DNA from: Sphagnum compactum
Taxonomy: Eukaryota; Bryophyta; Sphagnopsida; Sphagnales
Direction: 5' to 3'
NCBI GenBank assembly: GCA_965153455.1
Contig: OZ234495.1
Location: 3,100,001 to 3,164,000 of the forward strand
DNA: 64,000 nt
Positions 1 to 11,758 of this stretch are shown here, piece by piece (position 1 is the stretch's first letter; the number at the start of each line of letters is the position of its first letter). The position numbers and the translations under genes are program-made. The notes under the pieces are model-generated. The model had not been told where the DNA came from, did not search any database, and saw only the letters and a list, made by a program, of their open reading frames with translations.

Positions 1-1130
1 ATGATTTTGTGCATCATGTAGATATTCAAGTTAAGATCTTTAAACCAAGTCCATTTTAATAAATTGTAAGACCTGTAAAGCGACATGGGCATTGCAATGG
101 CAACCACAAGGCATAATTGTTTCGCATGACACCCAAATTGGTTCACCTAACCATGCATTGACCCTACCTTATGTCCATATTCAAGCCAAATTCTTACAAT
201 GCGTGGTTTTGCCTCATTGAAAAAATGAGTGTTCATTTTCCAATAGGATTATTGTATGACGAACAAAAATTTCCACTTCACATTGTTTCCCCTAATTATG
301 TATCTTATAGATTTAAGGGTTGGTCTAAGAGGTGAATCTACATTTAGGTACATTTTATCAAGCTTGGCCATAATACATTCTGTTTGTTTCCTACCATTAT
401 CCCAAGAGGAATGTAGGCTTCTTGTTGACCTCTTTGGTTCCTCAACTTGCAATGATGTTTTGAGACCTTCCCAAACCATTCTTTCATAATTAGATATCAT
501 CTTCCCACATTTTGAAGTTTTGTCTTCTACCTTTTCCACCATGTTAAAGTCACCTCCAATTATCCATTTGCAGTGCTTAGGGAGGACTTGTTTCAAATGC
601 TCCCAATGAACACATCTCTTCGCTGCTTCATTAGGGGAAATATAGATGTTGAATAGACCCACATCACCTCCTTACAATCCCTTTAACCTTAGCCATTAAG
701 GACGGTTATCAAGAGCAATTCCATAGATGGATACTAGCTTTGCCCACCTATAGTCCATGATTATACATCTACCACCCCTTCCTTCCTCCTCTCTATCCTC
801 ACCATTAAGATTTGCATATCCTAAGGAAACTTCTGCAATCCATGTCATGACATCTTTGCACACTAATTTGCCCAAATTGCTTGCTTTTGTAATTATAAAT
901 TTGTGTTATTGGAAGAAAATTACATCAACTTTGGGGGTGATTCTTTGGATGTATTATCCTACTTTGAAGGCTTCTTTCTCAAGGTTAAGCCCATGGACAT
1001 TGTATGATAGACATGTAGCTTCATGGCTAATGGTTTGGAATGTGAGGAATCTTGCCAATGGTCATTTCATGTTGTGTATCCCTTGGTGCACGGTAGAATC
1101 CCCATGCATCAAAAAATGTTTGAAGATGTG
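1..1130 (-). mobile_element. LINE (L1-type) endonuclease relic
   Basis: Read on the minus strand, the stretch 249-662 translates to an endonuclease/exonuclease/phosphatase segment with NIYISPNEAAKR followed by WIIGGDFNMVE, the core typical of plant LINE ORF2 endonucleases. Upstream on the same strand (about 700-1130) broken frames give further pieces: a 'KVDVIFFQ' strand with a stop where LINEs have a conserved glutamate, then 'GRGGRCIIMDYRWAKLVSIYGIALDNRP'-like text in fragments. Frameshifts and stops interrupt the domain at several places, so it is dead. Toward position 1 similar coding-like text continues, so the element probably runs off the left edge of the window; no reverse transcriptase part is present. 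Confidence 0.75.
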
Positions 1131-2700
1131 ATGCTCAACTTTTTTTTGATGAATTGGGCTTAACCCCTCTAGCTATTGCTTTGGTAGTGAAAATGTTGTT
1201 TTCTTTTTTTTGTAGATATGGAGGAATCTTCGTTGTTAAGGTGTTTTTCCCTTAATTGCATGCCCAATTTTAGGCCCCAAATTCCTACAACCCTTGAGGG
1301 TGAAAACACATTAAGGTGTTACACTTTGGATGTCCAGGAGTCCATTTTTTACCGTTTAAAAATTTTCAATAGTAGTTTATTCCAATTGATATGTGCAAAT
1401 GATGAAATGGGACTCATGTCAAGAATGAATTCATAGATAAAAACACTATGTTAAAATTTCATGGTTAAGTCTTTGGTATTCAATTTGTTATGGATTTTTA
1501 AAGTTGTACAAAAACACCTATCCAATCAAGAATAAATTAAATAGACTCAATACACTTTGATATAATGTCCTTTATGAATAAATGACTCAATGGTAATATA
1601 ATATTGTGGCAAATTGATATAAAATAAGACAATTTGAAAAGATTTGGTGATTAAATTTTGAGATGTATATCAAGTATGAAGCTTTTGAAGGAAGTCCTTC
1701 ATTTGTTGAAAATAATGATTTAGATGCTCATATTTCAAGTATAAAATTATCATAAAATAAGCTAGAGATGCTTAAATCTTTATGGAAAAACACTTATAAC
1801 ACCTTGCCACATGACCCATTTGATTCAAAATATTTTGTTTTTGCCTGTTTTTGCCATACTTTCCTAGTGTATTTTGTTTCATAATGGATTAAAAATGAAT
1901 TGTCATGATGTGCCATTTTTGTTCCACCCTTGTGTACTTTCACCTTTGAGGTCAACAATGGTTTCAAGAGTGGATATTTCTTTCAGTTGTGATTCTTCAT
2001 GTTTACCCTTGGGTGTCAGGGGTGAAGAACGTGACTATTAGGCATCCTCAAAACAATCCATCTCTTAAATAGCCTTTACGACTCTAATCTTTAAAAAAAA
2101 TTGGCTATGAATCTCTTAGCAAATTGCTTGAATGTTTATAATGTCAATGTTAGCAATTTGGTTAGCAAATAGTTGGGATGTTACACCTTCTTCTTGATGT
2201 TTCGCATCAAAAGTGATGTAAAGTCAAGTTGTTGGTGTTTGTTCTAGTGTTGGGGATTGTGCTACTTGACACAAGAAAAAATCTTGTCATTTTTCACTAC
2301 CCAAATTCACTAGGTTTTTAGTGTAATGGGACAAAATTGATTAAAATGCAACTTGTATGGTTTTGGTAAAAAAAAGATTAATTGATTAAAAAAAATTTAA
2401 TGAATTTTTTAATAATCATTTTGGTTAGTCACATGTTGCATTATGACATGGATATATGAGGTCCCACGTGAATATGATGTGGAATAATGCACCATGTCAT
2501 CATACAATTTTTGTTTCGTTTCGTTTGGTTTTGTTTTTTCTAGATCATGGAATCATGGATTGCATTTTTATCATGACATGCCATGACAAAATTACATGTC
2601 GTGAATTTTTTAATTTCAAATTTTATTTTATTTTTTGGTTTTATCAACAAAAACATTTTGACACCATTTGCCATTATGTACATGTTTGTAAACTTCATTT
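1131..2700. other. AT-rich intergenic DNA, no gene seen
   Basis: No open frame here resembles a known protein. Short open stretches are low-complexity and lack splice or start context. The sequence is mostly A/T-rich single-copy-looking DNA. Confidence 0.5.
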
Positions 2701-2714
2701 ATACAAAATACATT

Positions 2715-2800
2715 AATGCATGCATCAATCTAGGTTTGAACCCAAGACCTCATGGAAGGCCATGAAATTTTTAACCACCAAACTGCTTCAAAATTTATTA
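2715..2800 (-). mobile_element. possible tRNA-derived SINE head
   Basis: On the minus strand the order is TTTGGTGGTTAAAAATTTC, then CATGAGGTCTTGGGTTCAAACC. The second part contains a polymerase III B-box-like GGGTTCAAACC (complement of 2733-2743) and the first an A-box-like element about 35 bases before it. This order is usual in tRNA-related plant SINEs. No intact tRNA fold or tail was found, so this may be only a fragment. Confidence 0.35.
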
Positions 2801-4210
2801 ACAAAAAAAAAAAGTCTAATTTTATTATGTTTGGGAAGTTCAAAGTTTAACATATGTTTTCTTTTTCAAAAATTTATTCAAATGCTACAAATGAAAACAT
2901 GATCTTGAAGCTTATTCAATAATGTATTCAAAAGAATTACTATAAATTATAAATATTCAATTTAAAAGGTTAAATAGACAACTTTAAATAACATGTCATC
3001 AATGAATATACAAATATCTTTTTGTTTAAATTGACCTACAACCTTTGTGAATTGAATGTGAATTCAAAAATTCATTCGTCAGGTCTTTAACAATGTTACT
3101 TTCATTACATCAAATATGTCCTTTTTTTCAAGAATTACAAGTTTTTATTTTCCCCAATATGATTATATATAAAAATTTTATTTATTTTTGCAATGTTGCT
3201 AAAATGGTAGTCATCAATAAGAATATTTAACCACATTTGGTTATAGACGAGTTGTGGAGTTGGAAATTTGTTTAAATCTTTTAATATTATGGTTATTTAA
3301 TGTAATTTATTGCAAAATTTTAAAAAAATATATTTTAAATTTGACAATATTTTATTTTATTTATTTAAAAAATCATTTACTGATGTTGTTGCCCTTTAAA
3401 TTGACAAAAAATAGCAACAAGAATAAAAATTATTTCAGTAATTAGTATATCCATCTAATTTTCAAGACCATATTTGTTTAACAACATGAATCATACATTA
3501 ATACAAATGATTAATTACATAATTTTAAAAAAGAAATCACAACATATATATATGGGTAAGATTATATTTTACTTTGTTTCCTTTGTAAAAGTAAAAACAA
3601 CATAATTTGGTGAAATTTTAACATTAAATAATTGGATTAAATCCCCCCCCCTCCACAAACATGTTTTTTTTTGTTTTGAATTTTTTAACTTGGCAATTCT
3701 TATTGGGAAAAAAATGGAAATAATAGTGCAAATAATTCAAGGAAAAATGGAAACAAAAAAAATTCCAAAAATTGAGATCACAAATTTGAAAGGAAAAAAA
3801 TTACTCCTAATGAATAATTTTATAAAAATAATTTTAATAATTCCAATTGTAAACACATAACCAATTTCAACACCAAATTTAATTGAAAAATTTTAAGTTG
3901 AATCTTTGAAATTGTTATAAACCTTATCCATTTTAAAAAGAAAGATTTAAAAAATTAGTGATGTAATCAAAGGCTTTTTTTTGGGTGAATTTTCACCTTT
4001 TTTTGAACATAAAAAGGGGCCATCAGCATCAACAAAGGGTTCTTTTAATTAAAAAAGAAATTTATATTTTAATTTTTGAAAATGATATAATTTTACAATG
4101 GGTTACATGACTTGTAACCAAAATATAGAAATATTTAAAAAAATTTGCCTAAAACAAATTAGGGGAGAAAAATTTATAATTCATATAAATGTTCAATAAT
4201 TTAATATATG
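2801..4210. other. AT-rich intergenic DNA, no gene seen
   Basis: Very A/T-rich sequence with homopolymer runs (for example C8 near 3644) and no open frame showing a recognisable domain. I see no RNA gene or clear repeat boundary. Confidence 0.5.
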
Positions 4211-4214
4211 AAAA

Positions 4215-4965
4215 AATTATAACTTAGAGGTCCACATGCATCATAAACTTTGCATGCATGAACATTTTGACCCATTCAAATGTAAATGTGAAATTTGGTA
4301 AGTTTTTATACATCCATTTCAAAAAATTGTGTTGAATATAAAATACAACTCATGAGCAAGAAATTTAACACATTCAAAGTGAATTATTCAATTCACATGT
4401 AAACGTTAATAGTGCAAGAGATGTGATTTTTTTTATAAAACATGTTCAAATACAAATGTGAGGCATGAAATTGTTGTGTGTGTTTCAATATATAGTAGTA
4501 AGTGTAATATGTAACATTTGAATAATGGTTTCAATAAATGGACGATTCAATTCATGCAAAGATGTTGATAGTTCAAGAAATATAAAAACATTTAATAAAC
4601 TATTCAAGTATGAATTGTAAAGCTTTGAGATGCATGTGTTTCAATATATTTTAATAATACAAGATGCAATTTGTGAGTACTAGTTTTAACATATTATAAG
4701 TGGATGGGTTAATTCATGTACACATGTTGATAATGTAAATAAAAACATTAACTCATTTCAATATAAATGCAGGGTTTCCAATTGTTACATGAGATTTAAT
4801 AAACTATAATAAGTGTAAAATGCAATTCATAAGTAATGGTTTCAACATGTTAAAAGTTGATGGCTCAATTCATATACCATGTTAATAGTTGAAAATATGT
4901 CAATTTTTTTTAACCCATTATAATGCATTTTGTAAATAAAGTTAAATGACATTTCAATTTTCACG
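4215..4965. repeat. tandem array, ~160-bp diverged monomers
   Basis: A recurrent block recognisable by the landmark 'ATTCAATTCA(T/C)' recurs at about 4386, 4544, 4707 and 4863, i.e. every 156-163 bases. Between landmarks the order of sub-motifs is kept: a GTTGATAGT/GTTAATAGT step, an 'AACATTTAATAAACTA'-like step, a 'TGTTTCAATATA' step, an 'AAGTGTAAWATG' step and 'AATGGTTTCAA'. A partial earlier copy begins near 4215. The copies are strongly diverged, which points to an old satellite-like array. Confidence 0.6.
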
Positions 4966-5359
4966 TCAATAATTTCAAATCATTAAAAAAAAGGGTCCAA
5001 ATTATACTCATAACAAGTGCCAATAGGATAACACAAGTCACACTCACCTGTTAGGGGATTATTTTTGAGTGAATATTGAACTAAGAATATTTTCACAAAT
5101 TTTACAAAAAAATCTTTCAAAATCTTGAAATTATTTTTTATATTATTATGTTAAGGTTTATGTAAACGATTTCAAAAACTATTTCATTTTCAAAAGTTTT
5201 AACACCCATTTACAAATCATTTTTGTGCTTAAAGACAACCATGACAACTTGGGCATACACGGATTCACAAGATTCATCACGACTCGGACTTGAGGAAAGC
5301 CACCACCTTTCGCCTTATAGTAATTTTTGTGATTAGTCACAGGGTCTGCATCCAAATGT

Positions 5360-5800
5360 CATTTTGTCCCCAGACTCCCAAGTTGGGAGTCCTGAAATTC
5401 CCAAAATTGAGACTCTTGACATTTTGGAAGCCCATAACTGACCTTCAATTGAAGTGAAGTCTAAAGCAAAGTTGTAACCATTGTCAAGAACTTTCCAATG
5501 ATATGTGGCATGTGACTTGCACGCACGTATTTCAGGGCGATTCCCGACTTTTAATGGTCGGGAGTAAAATTGGCACTTTGACTCCTGACCTTTCTTTTGG
5601 CCATAACTTGTGTTTTATTTATTCAAATGGGTCATGCGAGCCCATTTTAGACATTTATGTTTCAAGAGCTTTCCAATGGTATAAAAAAATCTTTAATCCA
5701 ATGAATTTTAACCTTTAAAATATCTCTTTGAAAATTTGGGACTCCATAGGGATTCAAACTCCCAAAGTGGGAGTCCATTTGGGAGTGTGTGGGTTCACCC
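5360..5800. repeat. ~170-bp direct duplication with GGGAGTC motifs
   Basis: Two blocks repeat the same order of words: GGGAGT, a TTTGACTCC/GAGACTCTTGAC step, 'CCATAACT', and 'CTTTCCAATG(A/G)TAT' at 5489 and 5667. The spacing is 170-178 bases. A third partial block (5730-5800) repeats the 'ACTCCCAAAGTGGGAGTCC' palindrome-like part. It may be part of a decayed LTR or satellite sequence, but no coding domain is present. Confidence 0.5.
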
Positions 5801-5900
5801 CCTCACACTCATGTGAGTGTAAATGTGACTCCTGGGTTGCACTTGGCCTGTATTTTTCCATATTTTTGCTTTGGTCGCGAGTCCAAGGTTAGGGTCATGA

Positions 5901-7880
5901 CAATGTGCATGTTTGAATGAATCCCACGTCAAACTTTTGAAAAAAAAATACAATATTTTTGTATATTCTGTTAAAATATAACCTAAGAAAAAATTATAAA
6001 ATAAACTATTTCATTTCATTTTATAAAGTGAGAGATTGGAGTATAATTGTGGAAATAAATGTAGTGCACCTATGTACTCAAAAACACAAATATAATCAAA
6101 GAAAATTTAAATGATTTAAAACCTCTATGAAAGTTGAAGGTATATGTAACCATTTCATTTCACATAGTTTGAATCATGTTTGGATACCATTTACTAATTT
6201 GAAAAATTTCATCTCAAAAAATGATTTTTTTCAACAAAGATGTAATAAACATGTGTGATAAATAAAAAATTTGACAAGTATTTACATTCACATGGAAGAT
6301 GACAGGCTTAGCTAGATGGGCCATTTAAAAAATTTCATTCAAATTGATTATTTTAATAACTAATGGAACTTTAAAATTACTACAGTCAAAATGAGACAAT
6401 GGCCCTATTATACCAATGTATATCATAAATATATTCATGGATCCTTCAATATAGATAATGAAATTTATTATTTAAAAAAATTTACATAACATTAATTTTG
6501 TAAAACTAATAATTGTAATGCCAAAAAATAAAAATTGGTACCCAAAATTAAATGGACCATACTTTTGGAACAAATATATTATATGTACTATAATATTAAA
6601 TGCAAAAATGCCCCAAAAGGGGTCACCATACTGTGTTTTCATCTTGGGATTGGTTCAAAACACATTGAGTGACCATAGGATTTAAAAACTTCAACATTTT
6701 TTGTGCCATAACCCATGTAGGAATTTGGTTTTAGTACAAAACAATTGTTTGTTTTGAATAACAAAGATTTATGGCATTTTAAAACTCCAAGTTTTTTGGG
6801 AACAAAATCAATTTGGACATGTGAATTGAATTTTGATAGGAATTTGTAATTTTTGAACGCAAATAAATGCATCTTTGCACTTGTTCTAGCCCATTCATGT
6901 TTCCCTTCCCACTTTTCTTAATCCAAGTAATAGTATTTTGCAGAGAAGATTGAATCTTTCAGACTTAGAGTCAATTGAATCTTTGAACTTAGAGACACAA
7001 CAACATTATGGTTATTGAGTTTGATTTTTACCATGTGAGCCAAAACTTTTGGTTGAACTCCAACTAGACAAGTAGTTGTTCCTATTGTGTTTTAGCTTCA
7101 ATTGTTATAATCTTTGAATAGTCTTCATTGAACTATTTGTCAACAATTACAATAGGACTTGCTCTATATCCAAGCCCATTCCCAACCTTATCTTCACCAA
7201 TGCCAACAATATGTTAGTTACCTATAGACAAAGGAAACCCTATCCATATAAAAAATAAAAGTAACCTGTGAAAAATCAAAATGATGAAACACAAGTAAAC
7301 CTTAATCACTAGCACCAAACACCAATCCAAGAACTGGAACTTGTTCAAATGATGAAGTCAAATATTTTTGAATGCAACTTTTCTTCAAGCTTCTATTGAC
7401 GATGAAAAAATAGTAATAGCTAATTCTAGCATGATGACAAAATTTGTGATGAACCACTAAAAGACACGAGCACTTGAATATGAGGATGGAAATTGGAAAT
7501 GACTCAATAGCAAGAAGAGCTTCCAATACAATTAAGCATTGGTTTGAAAATCAAAACAAAAGGCCATGCAACAAAAATGCTTACTTGAAAAATGCAATAG
7601 TGTTTGATGTCATCAAAAGAAGAACTTTTCACAAATATGGCATTTCTTTTTGTTGGATTGTTGTCTCCAACATTATAAGTTGCCCTTTGCATACTATGGA
7701 AAATATGATATGCTCTTAAAAACTGATATGAACAGATCCATTGGCAGCAACATGATGGCGGCTACAAATCAACCAGCACCCACCAGTGCACTGTGAAGGA
7801 TGGATGGTAAGTGGCCAGGAAACAGTTTTCTGTTGCATTCCAGTTCACTAGCTAACCATGGTGGTTAGCTCAGTTGCTCC
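5901..7880. other. AT-rich intergenic DNA, no gene seen
   Basis: No recognisable protein or RNA. Open frames up to about 80 codons on both strands overlap each other and look accidental. Confidence 0.45.
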
Positions 7881-7887
7881 TTTTTTT

Positions 7888-8030
7888 CCTACCTACCTAC
7901 CTACTACTAACAACCAACAAGCAGGTTCTTCTTAGTAGGTAGGTAGTAAAAACAGCCCTTACCTATGTATTAACCATCTACTTACCTCATAGTTACCTAT
8001 TTGCTTACCTATCTACCTATGTATGAGACC
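7888..8030. repeat. degenerate CTAC/GTAG tetranucleotide tract
   Basis: Runs such as CCTACCTACCTACCTACTAC (about 7889-7908) are followed by TAGTAGGTAGGTAGT and many TTACCTAT/CTACCTAT words. The period is four bases throughout, and the strand of the purine-rich motif switches within the tract. Confidence 0.7.
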
Positions 8031-8950
8031 TATTTCCTACAAAATTGGTTACCAAGGTGAAACCAAACATTAACTCAGTTGAGGTTCATCCATAACTGAC
8101 TAATAACGGGTCATCCGGTGGATGGTACTCTGGTGGTTGCTGGTTCACTGTGGCCCATGATGGTGTGTCAATTATAATTTGAACGGAGTTCCCACTTTAA
8201 ATAGTTTGACATTGAGTTTGTACTTTTAAATATGCAGCATGATTTTCAAAAGGGTATAAGTAGAGAAATATTATGGACCTTGATTGGTCACTCACAATGA
8301 TCGACCCATGTGGTGGTATTTAACCAATCTCATTGTATGTATGATGTTCAATATTTCATGTTTATGGGTTGGGGTTTAGCATTTCTTTTTTTGGGTGACC
8401 ACAAAAGTTTTTGGATTTTTTCGGGAATTTAAAGAAAAAAATAGACCAAGTTTGGTAAGATTTTGGAAAAAAAATTGCAAAAATTTCAACACCACAAAAT
8501 TGAAAAAAAAAAAAAACCCACTGTTGAGGGCAAGCAAATAGCGTGCAAACCATTTTCAATGTGGTTAAATTGAGCACCACTTCAAAGTGGAAGTGGCATA
8601 GAATGTGGGTGGATTTGCTCTTACACTAGGTCAATGGAGACTTGGCCCTAGAGAACAAAGGGTAATATTACCGTTCCTTATTATAGGAGGCCATTTTGTG
8701 TGTGAACAATGAATTTGGGATTCACAATTCATAGCATTCCCAATAATATCACAATACGTATGATGCCTAATACTTTCACCCTTGAAATGGATAATGGCAC
8801 TACTTTGGCTATAATATGAATAATATAATACTAACTTGTCTAACTTCATATGGATGATTGCCACATTAAAAAATTCCTAAAAGCACATTGTATAATTTTT
8901 AAGAAGATAACACGTGTTAAGAAGAAAAGTTTTGATTCCAAATTTCATGT

Positions 8951-9532
8951 TTTTGTAATCCATTTTTGTGAGTGAAGTGGATTTGAAGCTATCCTAATCG
9001 GATGGAAAACCATCCATGAAATCTCAGGATTAAAGAAAATTCATTCAAGATATACAACCTATAGATATGTTTCATCCATGAAGTGTAGACACCAGATGTG
9101 AATTGAAATTGCTCTGCTAAACCTCCCTAGCACAACCCCCTTATTTTTCTTTTCCAAGAGATATGTAAAGGGATGTTTGGCTGCTTGTTGAAGGCCATAA
9201 CACCCACAGATGTACTTAAAAATGTCAATAGGCAAGGGATATCCTTTTTAGCAACCTTGATTTCATGGACAAACTTTCATCCAACCCCTTTGAAAATCCA
9301 TGAATGATATTTTTATGCACATTCATTGATGAAATTTGGTTCACTTTTATGCAAAAATGAATCAATTGTGATAAGCTACACTTCATAGAGGAAATAAAAT
9401 TATAGATTTTATTTCTTAGATGAAGTTTATTTCATCTTGAAATTTCATGACTCAAGGTCATGGATGGACTACCATAGTCCATCCCATTAGGATGAATTCA
9501 AATCCACATCACTCACAGAAATGGATACCAAA
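8951..9532. mobile_element. fold-back/MITE-like element with ~135-bp inverted ends
   Basis: The left arm (about 8951-9088) and the reverse complement of the right arm (about 9383-9532) match over their length: both read ATCCATTT(T/C)TGTGAGTGA(A/T), then GTGGATTTGAA, ATCCTAAT(C/G)GGATGGA, CCATCCATGA, and end with ATGAAGTGTAG. The outer ends read TTTTGTAATCC and TTTGGTATCC. The ~295-bp centre has no open frame of note, so the element is non-autonomous. I could not fix a target-site duplication. Confidence 0.7.
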
Positions 9533-10320
9533 TAAAAAAAAAAATTATTTTCAGGTTCAGCAGTAATTAAGTTAGTTTTGAAAAATGTCAATTGTTCTAG
9601 AAATAATTTGTTTGGAATGTTGAAATTTAAAGGAATAACAAGGAAAAAATACAGAAATGGGTGGAAACCTCTCTTGCTTAATGCTAATCCACCATTGGAG
9701 AATGGGAACCCAATAATTGACTTTTTTATCCTATAATTTGATGGAACCGCTCATCACCAAACACATACTTATAATCGAACAATTTTCGACAATTTTCTTA
9801 TTCCTTTATGAAATTCAGTGATTTTTGTGTCATTGGGCATGCAAATTGGAGGGTTACAAATTTTCTTTGAGCATCAGAACTAAAGGAGCAACACAAAAAA
9901 TACAAGAAGAGGATGAGTGATAGTTTGTTTTTAAAATTTTCGAGAAATAAGTCTAGACACCTCCCTAGTTCCAACCTCATATATTCCTCATTTTTAGTCC
10001 ATTTTTGAGTGACTAAAAACTTGATGGGTGCACCAACTAGGGCTCTACAAATTTTGTTTTATTCCATAAACAAAGATGCAATGATCGAAGATTTTAAGCT
10101 CAAAATCTTAATTTGTTTTAACTTCCATCACTTATCATCAAACACTGAACTGTAATAGAAAAGGATGGATGAATTGTTTTTAGGGTTATTGTATGGACAT
10201 ATTGATTTTTGTCATTTGTCATGAAAATTGTCTTCTCTTTTGTCGTACTAGTTTGAACCCCGTGCCTAATGCACAGGTGTGTTATTTCAACAATGTTTGG
10301 TTCATGTTTTAGTTTTTTTT
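9533..10320. other. intergenic DNA, no gene seen
   Basis: No recognisable coding domain. A phrase 'TTTGAACCCCGTGCCTAATG' near 10253 resembles sequence often met at plant transposon ends, but I could not find a partner end. Confidence 0.4.
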
Positions 10321-11100
10321 AAAAACTTTTATCTTTTATCTTTTTTATTTTTATGTGTTTTCTGTTTTTATTATTATTTTGTATAATAAAAATAAAGTGT
10401 TTCTTTTTCACTTTTGTATTTTTGTTTATTTGGATGCAAGTTTGAAGTTTGGAGAAAGAAGACACACCTCATTCTTTTTCAAGTAGGGTTTTTCTTCATT
10501 ATTATAAGTTTTATTTTTTCTTATTTTTTACTCTTTATTTGGTTTCTTCTTTTTTGTAATTTTTTTTCTTTTAAAATGATTTTACTGTATTTCCTTTCCT
10601 TGTTTCATTTGTTTCCATTCCTTTTTTATAATTTTTGTGTTTTTACTTTTTTTTGTTTATATTTGTTTCATGTTTTAATTTTTTGTATTCTTATTTTGTC
10701 TATCTTCATTTTTTTCTATTTTTATGCGTTTATTTATTTATTTAGTTTCTATTTTCTTTTCCAAAAAAATTCTAGTTTTTCTAATATGTTTTATAATAAA
10801 AATAATAAAAATCTTTTAAATTTTTTTTGTTTGATTAGATGCAGGTTTGAAGTTTGGAAAAAGAAGACAAACCTCATTTTTTTTTCAAGTATGGTTTTTT
10901 TTCTCTTTCTTTTGCTCTCTGTTTTGTTTCTTATTTTTTGTCATCTATTTTTTAATTTTCTTTTAAGATTATTTTACTGTATTTCCCTTTTTTGTTTCAT
11001 GTTTAAGTGTTTACAAAAAGTTTCTAATTGTTAAAGTGTTTTTCTGTTTTTATTTTTTTTCTAGTTTTTTCCCTTTTAAAAATATATATTTGTTCTGTTT
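10320..11100. repeat. T-rich tract with a ~410-bp direct duplication
   Basis: The + strand is extremely T-rich. A block beginning GATGCAAGTTTGAAGTTTGG near 10432 recurs near 10840 as GATGCAGGTTTGAAGTTTGG, both followed by an AAGAAGACA(C/A)ACCTCATT step and a TTTTTCAAGTA step. A long open frame through the tract (10414-11034) codes almost only Phe, Leu, Ile and Tyr and reflects base composition, not a protein. Confidence 0.6.
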
Positions 11101-11568
11101 GGACGGATGACGGGATGGATGACGGACGGATGGATGAGAAGCTTCATTTCATCCCGACGTCCTTTATGTAATGTAATCGTATTGTCATTCACAGAAAAGT
11201 TTTTTTTGGAAGAAGCTTCAATGTGATGATAAGTTTGTTTTTAAGAGTGTGAAAGTTTAGGGATCAATATTATGTCTGTTGTTTTATTTTTGAGTGAAGG
11301 AGAATGGTGTGAGTTGTGAAGCAAGGGAGGAACACAACTACAAAGGGGACAACGAGATTTGAAGCTAAGCATTTTGGCTAGTTTTGTGTGTTTTTTGTGT
11401 TGTATAATTTGCATTCAAAATGGTTCAAACATTTTCACTTGTGATGAAGGGACGAATGCTCGAAATAAGGATGTGGTTTGTCTTTCTGGGAGGTTGTTAT
11501 TGTTCTTTCCACTGCACTGTAGACCTCTTATGAAGAAGCTAGGTAGCTTTATAGACATAGGTGATTTC

Positions 11569-11758
11569 GTGAGCAAACCGATTGGCAAAGGAGTATGTGT
11601 GAGTGAGCATTGTGCGTGAGCAACCCGATTGGCAAAGGAGTATGTGTGAGTGAGCATTGTGCGTGAGCAACCCGATTGGCAAAGGAGTATGTGTGAGTGA
11701 GCATTGTGCGTGAGCAACCCAATTGGCAAAGGAGTATATGTGTGAGTGAACATTGTGC
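11569..11758. repeat. 47-bp minisatellite, four copies
   Basis: Four head-to-tail units start at 11569, 11616, 11663 and 11710, each beginning GTGAGCAACCCGATTGGCAA and ending GAGCATTGTGC. Copies 2 and 3 are identical; copy 1 has one base change near its start and copy 4 has a two-base insertion plus a few changes. The unit is not a multiple of three, so any reading frame cycles through all three phases. Confidence 0.95.

Noticed and set aside
2733-2743. B-box-like GGTTTGAACCC, considered as a tRNA gene
   Set aside because: No acceptor or anticodon stem can be folded around it; a SINE fragment explains it better.
10414-11034. Open frame of 206 codons rich in Phe, Leu and Ile, like a membrane protein
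   Set aside because: It follows from an extremely T-rich strand; it contains an internal DNA duplication and shows no conserved pattern.
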